NCBI GenBank assembly: GCA_947451445.1
Contig: CANFZJ010000124.1
Coordinates: forward strand, 1 to 8,349
Source: Comamonadaceae bacterium
GTDB taxonomy: Bacteria; Pseudomonadota; Gammaproteobacteria; Burkholderiales; Burkholderiaceae_C
Direction: 5' to 3'
Length of the DNA: 8,349 nucleotides
Shown here piece by piece: positions 6,240-8,349 of this stretch. Made by a program: the position numbers and the translations under genes. A model generated the notes under the pieces. The model searched no databases, was not told the origin of the DNA, and was given only the letters and a program-made list of their open reading frames with translations. The number at the start of each line of letters is the position of its first letter. Position 1 is the first letter of the stretch.

Positions 6240-7757
6240 TTACTGCTTGATCGCCGCCAAATACCCCAGCAAGGCCGTGCCATTCGGACTGCCCAGTCCG
6301 GTACTGGTGTCGTAGCCGGTCGCCGCAAAGCAGGCGGTGCAGGTGCCGTTGGCCCCGCTGGTCACGTCCAGGAACGACGCTGCATACGACGTGGCGCTGG
6401 GCAGCACGCTCAGGTACAGCGCGTTGTGCACGCTGGTCAGCACCGGCAGGCTGGCCACGGCGCGCTGGGCGCTGGCCACGGCGAGCAAACCCGCCCATTC
6501 CGGCGCGGCGATGCTGGTGCCGCCACCGGCCATGAAGCCAAAGCTTGCGCCGGGCACGGTGATGCCGATGTACTGGCCGGTGTACGGGTCGGAGTCGATG
6601 GCCACGTCGGCCACACGGCGTTTGGTGATGCTGCTGGACAAGGCCTTTTGGTACGTGGGCACCGCGGTGTAGGCGCTGCTGCCGCCACCGGTACCGCTCC
6701 AAACAGTTTCGGTGCGGGTGCTGCCGTTGTAGCTCAGCGATGTACCGCCCGTAGCCAGCACCTTGGTGGACACAGCGGGCCAGTTGACGGCTGCGCCTGA
6801 GTCGCCGGTAGATGCCGTGTACTGCATGCCGGTGGTGCTGAACAGGCTGTCTACCGATGCCGTCCAGGACCCTTCAGATGCCCCAAAACTCATGCTCACC
6901 ACGCCGGAACCCATGGCATTGGCCACGCGAATGGCGTTGCCCAGTGCAGACAAGGATGCCGACGTGGCCTCTACCAGAATGATGCGCGCCAGCGGGGCGA
7001 TGGCGTGGGCAGACTCCACGTCCATCGCAATTTCAGCGGCCCAGCTGGCGTTGTAGGCGGGCGCAGTGGCCACGCGGCCCGTGCTGGCCCCGGCGTAGAC
7101 CACACCGAAGGTGCAACCCGCCGACGTGCTGGGCGCTGCCAGCGGCAGGCTGGCCGTGGCCGCAATCGCCAAGCTGGTACAGCCGGGCAAATTGAGCTTG
7201 GCGCTGTAGGTGTTCAGGTCGCTGAAGGCGTTGGGGTTGTGGTACGCGTCCACGATGTAAATCGTCTGGCCTGCGCCCAGGGCGGCACGGGCCGCAGCGG
7301 TAGACACCACGCCTGACGCCGTGACGGCAGGCAGCTTGTACGCCGCACGGATCTGCGCTGGCGTGTAGACCGTGACCACCGATGCGGCATGCGCGCTGAG
7401 GGTGGCCGGGTCGGCCTCGGCCGCCAGGCGGCGGGCCACCACCGCGTCGGCCGCCACCGTCTCGGGCAGCAAGCGGGCGGTGTTCAGGCCCTCCATGGCG
7501 GGCAGCACGGTTTCAGAGCGCACCGTATCGGCGTCACCGGGCAACGTGGACGGGTCGCTGATGTCCACCGGTGCCATGTGGAAGGTAGGCAAAGCCTCGC
7601 CGGACACGGCCGACAGCGCCACCACTGCGTCGTCGGAAGTAGAGGCCACGTCCGAAGACCCGCCGCCGCAAGCCCCCAGCGCCAAAACGGCCAGAACCGA
7701 GGCGGCGCGGGCTTTGCGGCGGACCGCTGCACGGGAAGTGGAATGGGATATCTGCAT
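6240..7757 (-). CDS. S53 (sedolisin) family serine-carboxyl peptidase, lipoprotein
   Basis: The start at 7757 has AAAGG (7768-7764) six bases upstream, and gives a proper lipoprotein signal: basic RRKAR (13-17), hydrophobic VLAVLA, and lipobox LGAC with Cys30, followed by Gly rather than Asp, which fits the outer membrane or cell surface. The catalytic core begins near VYTPAQIRAAYKLP (130-143). S53 residues are all present: Glu242 and Asp246 in AEIAMDVESAHAIAP, oxyanion Asp319 in STGDSGA, and nucleophile Ser415 in GGGTSIAAPEWAG. The C-terminal calcium site is seen as DVTSGANG (464-471) and GYDTSTGLGSPNG (481-493). Cys193, Cys215, Cys473 and Cys476 could form disulfides. Only about 100 residues separate the lipid anchor from the core, without the usual long pro-kumamolisin domain. 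The family cleaves proteins, often at acid pH. A c-di-GMP riboswitch lies in its 5' leader, so expression should follow the motile/sessile signal. Confidence 0.95.
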   Translation of the reverse strand: MQISHSTSRAAVRRKARAASVLAVLALGACGGGSSDVASTSDDAVVALSAVSGEALPTFHMAPVDISDPSTLPGDADTVRSETVLPAMEGLNTARLLPETVAADAVVARRLAAEADPATLSAHAASVVTVYTPAQIRAAYKLPAVTASGVVSTAAARAALGAGQTIYIVDAYHNPNAFSDLNTYSAKLNLPGCTSLAIAATASLPLAAPSTSAGCTFGVVYAGASTGRVATAPAYNASWAAEIAMDVESAHAIAPLARIILVEATSASLSALGNAIRVANAMGSGVVSMSFGASEGSWTASVDSLFSTTGMQYTASTGDSGAAVNWPAVSTKVLATGGTSLSYNGSTRTETVWSGTGGGSSAYTAVPTYQKALSSSITKRRVADVAIDSDPYTGQYIGITVPGASFGFMAGGGTSIAAPEWAGLLAVASAQRAVASLPVLTSVHNALYLSVLPSATSYAASFLDVTSGANGTCTACFAATGYDTSTGLGSPNGTALLGYLAAIKQ

Positions 7758-7781
7758 GTTTCACCTTTCAATGTGGGGTAC

Positions 7782-7829
7782 AAAAAAGGGCGACAACGGG
7801 CAGATGCGTCATGAACGGCACGCTGCCCG
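7782..7829 (-). promoter_or_regulatory. Probable riboswitch expression platform with U run
   Basis: On the minus strand, CGGGCAG (7829-7823) at the 3' edge of the aptamer pairs perfectly with CTGCCCG (7803-7797), with a possible extension by GCGT/ACGC inside. The second arm overlaps a stretch (7801-7792) that can instead pair with GACAAGGGC (7918-7910), the 5' strand of the aptamer, with one bulged G. A run of six U follows (7787-7782). The hairpin ends nine bases before the U run, which is far for a standard intrinsic terminator, so transcription termination is possible but not certain. The peptidase ribosome site lies just beyond. Confidence 0.5.
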
Positions 7830-7919
7830 GCAGCCCCGCTAGCATGGCGCCGGGAAAGTCCCCAACGTCGAAGCCCGGTGGCTTTGCGTCCCCAGCTTTC
7901 GCCAGGTTTGCCCTTGTCA
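7820..7919 (-). promoter_or_regulatory. Cyclic-di-GMP-I (GEMM-I) riboswitch aptamer
   Basis: Read on the minus strand the segment holds the hallmark order of the GEMM-I aptamer: AGGGCAAACC, a stem closed by a GAAA tetraloop (CTGGCGAAAGCTGG), GGGACGCAAAGCCACCGGG, a variable hairpin, then GCTAGCGGGGCTGCC as the second arm. These match the known Vibrio-type consensus (GGCAAACC, GAAA, GGACGCAAAGCC, GTAGCGGGGTTACC) very closely, including the tetraloop that docks into the other arm. It ends about 60 bases upstream of the peptidase start codon and points the same way, so it should sense bis-(3'-5')-cyclic dimeric GMP and control the S53 peptidase mRNA. Exact ends are approximate. Whether binding turns the gene on or off cannot be read with certainty. 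Confidence 0.95.
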
Positions 7920-7932
7920 GGTTCGCTTGGAC

Positions 7933-7994
7933 AGGACTTACGCAAGCACCTCTGTGCGCCCAGAGGGCGACACAGGGGGCGCTGCGTAAGTCCT
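7933..7994. repeat. 62-bp palindromic element with 12-bp perfect terminal inverted repeats
   Basis: AGGACTTACGCA (7933-7944) and TGCGTAAGTCCT (7983-7994) are exact reverse complements. Inside them, CTGTG and CGCCC pair with GGGCG and CACAG around an AGA loop, with one bulged A, so the whole element can fold into one long hairpin. TTGGA occurs on both sides (7927-7931 and 7996-8000), each one base from the element, as a target duplication might. No transposase gene is present; it looks like a tiny non-autonomous element or a dispersed palindrome. It sits between the riboswitch 5' end and any upstream promoter. Confidence 0.8.
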
Positions 7995-8098
7995 ATTGGA
8001 TAAAGCCGCCATGCTGACTGCGGCAGGCCAGGGCCTGCAATCTGCAGTGTGGCAGAAAATACATTCGTTTATGGGAATTTTTCACATTAGTTTACAAA

Positions 8099-8126
8099 CC
8101 GACATATTCCCGTCGGCCCCTACAAT
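8099..8126 (+). promoter_or_regulatory. Candidate sigma-70 promoter of the ParB-like gene, with overlapping inverted repeat
   Basis: TACAAT (8121-8126) is one base from the -10 consensus and CCGACA (8099-8104) matches four of six -35 bases at a 16-base spacing, in an AT-rich stretch (about 8056-8110) that stands out from its GC-rich surroundings. CCGAC (8099-8103) and GTCGG (8112-8116) form an inverted repeat overlapping the -35 box and spacer, a possible operator. The gene start is 31 bases after the -10 box. Confidence 0.55.
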
Positions 8127-8156
8127 CGCGCCCTTTTGCGATCTGCCCCACCCACC

Positions 8157-8349
8157 ATGAACATCACCGTCAACCCCGACCTGCTTGCCTATATCGACCC
8201 GCTGACCCCCGACGAGCACGCCGCGCTGGAGCGCAGCATCCTGGCCGAAGGCTGCCGTGACGCGCTGGTACTGTGGGGCGACGTGCTGGTGGACGGGCAC
8301 AACCGCTACGGCATCTGCACCCAGCACAACATCCCGTTCAACACGGTGC
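8157..8349 (+). CDS. ParB/Srx-like N-terminal domain protein, 3' truncated by window
   Basis: The ATG at 8157 follows a promoter-like TACAAT; no clear Shine-Dalgarno is seen (CCCACCC precedes the start), as in some short-leader genes. Sixty-four residues are visible: MNITVNPDLLAYIDPLTPDE, a helix with LERSILAEGCRDALVLW, and DGHNRYGIC. The order 'xI.PLT..E...LE.SI..EG....LV.W......DGHNRY' is that of the ParB/sulfiredoxin-like fold found in partition proteins and in many phage or plasmid-borne regulators, where the DGHNRY segment corresponds to the conserved nucleotide-binding box of ParB (GEHRxxA). The DNA-binding part would lie beyond the window. Whether it partitions DNA, regulates genes or has nuclease activity cannot be told from this part. 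Confidence 0.75.
   Translation, partial: MNITVNPDLLAYIDPLTPDEHAALERSILAEGCRDALVLWGDVLVDGHNRYGICTQHNIPFNTV

Noticed and set aside
7372..7842. Plus-strand frame opposite the peptidase 5' end and riboswitch
   Set aside because: It is a shadow of the minus-strand peptidase codons and covers the riboswitch; no motif or ribosome site.
8005..8038. Small inverted repeats GCAGGC/GCCTGC and GCCGC/GCGGC
   Set aside because: Short overlapping GC-rich stems without a T run or other support; chance is likely at this base composition.
8082..8327. Minus-strand 81-codon frame opposite the ParB-like gene
   Set aside because: It is antisense to the recognisable DGHNRY-containing frame and crosses the promoter region.

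Overview
The window is GC-rich DNA that reads like a betaproteobacterial chromosome, most likely Burkholderiales and probably Comamonadaceae (Rhodoferax/Polaromonas-like). The grounds are base composition, dense NNC/NNG codon use, a TACAAT-type promoter and the kinds of dispersed hairpin elements present. The taxonomic call is inference from recall, not a search.

Bases 1-6178 hold a run of plus-strand genes that looks like one operon, entered after its first gene has begun. In order they are: a GMC-family FAD oxidoreductase lacking its N-terminus (3-1460); an unrecognised 143-aa protein (1484-1915); a 432-aa membrane protein built from two copies of one alpha/beta unit around a transmembrane hairpin (2033-3331); a Dyp-type haem peroxidase (3328-4809); a 48-codon linking ORF (4806-4952); and a catalase-related haem protein (4949-6178). 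The last four are joined by ATGA stop/start overlaps. The set suggests a peroxide-linked oxidative module: a flavoenzyme that may make H2O2, a peroxidase that uses it, and a catalase-fold protein that appears to have Asn where catalases have the distal His. Two copies of a 54-bp two-hairpin element (1954-2007 and 4855-4908) lie in opposite orientation around the membrane protein and peroxidase genes. They differ at only two positions, and those two changes compensate each other in a stem.

A perfect 9-bp hairpin with A/T runs on its flanks (about 6180-6226) separates this operon from a convergent minus-strand gene and probably terminates both. That gene (7757-6240) encodes a lipoprotein of the S53 (sedolisin) serine-carboxyl peptidase family with the Glu/Asp/Asp/Ser active-site residues intact but no recognisable long prodomain.

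Upstream of the peptidase, on the same strand, is a clear cyclic-di-GMP-I (GEMM-I) riboswitch aptamer (about 7919-7820). It is followed by an expression-platform region with competing helices and a run of six U. Next to the aptamer is a 62-bp near-perfect palindrome (7933-7994). Beyond it, a candidate sigma-70 promoter with an overlapping inverted repeat leads into the 5' part of a plus-strand ParB/Srx-like gene (from 8157) that runs off the window.
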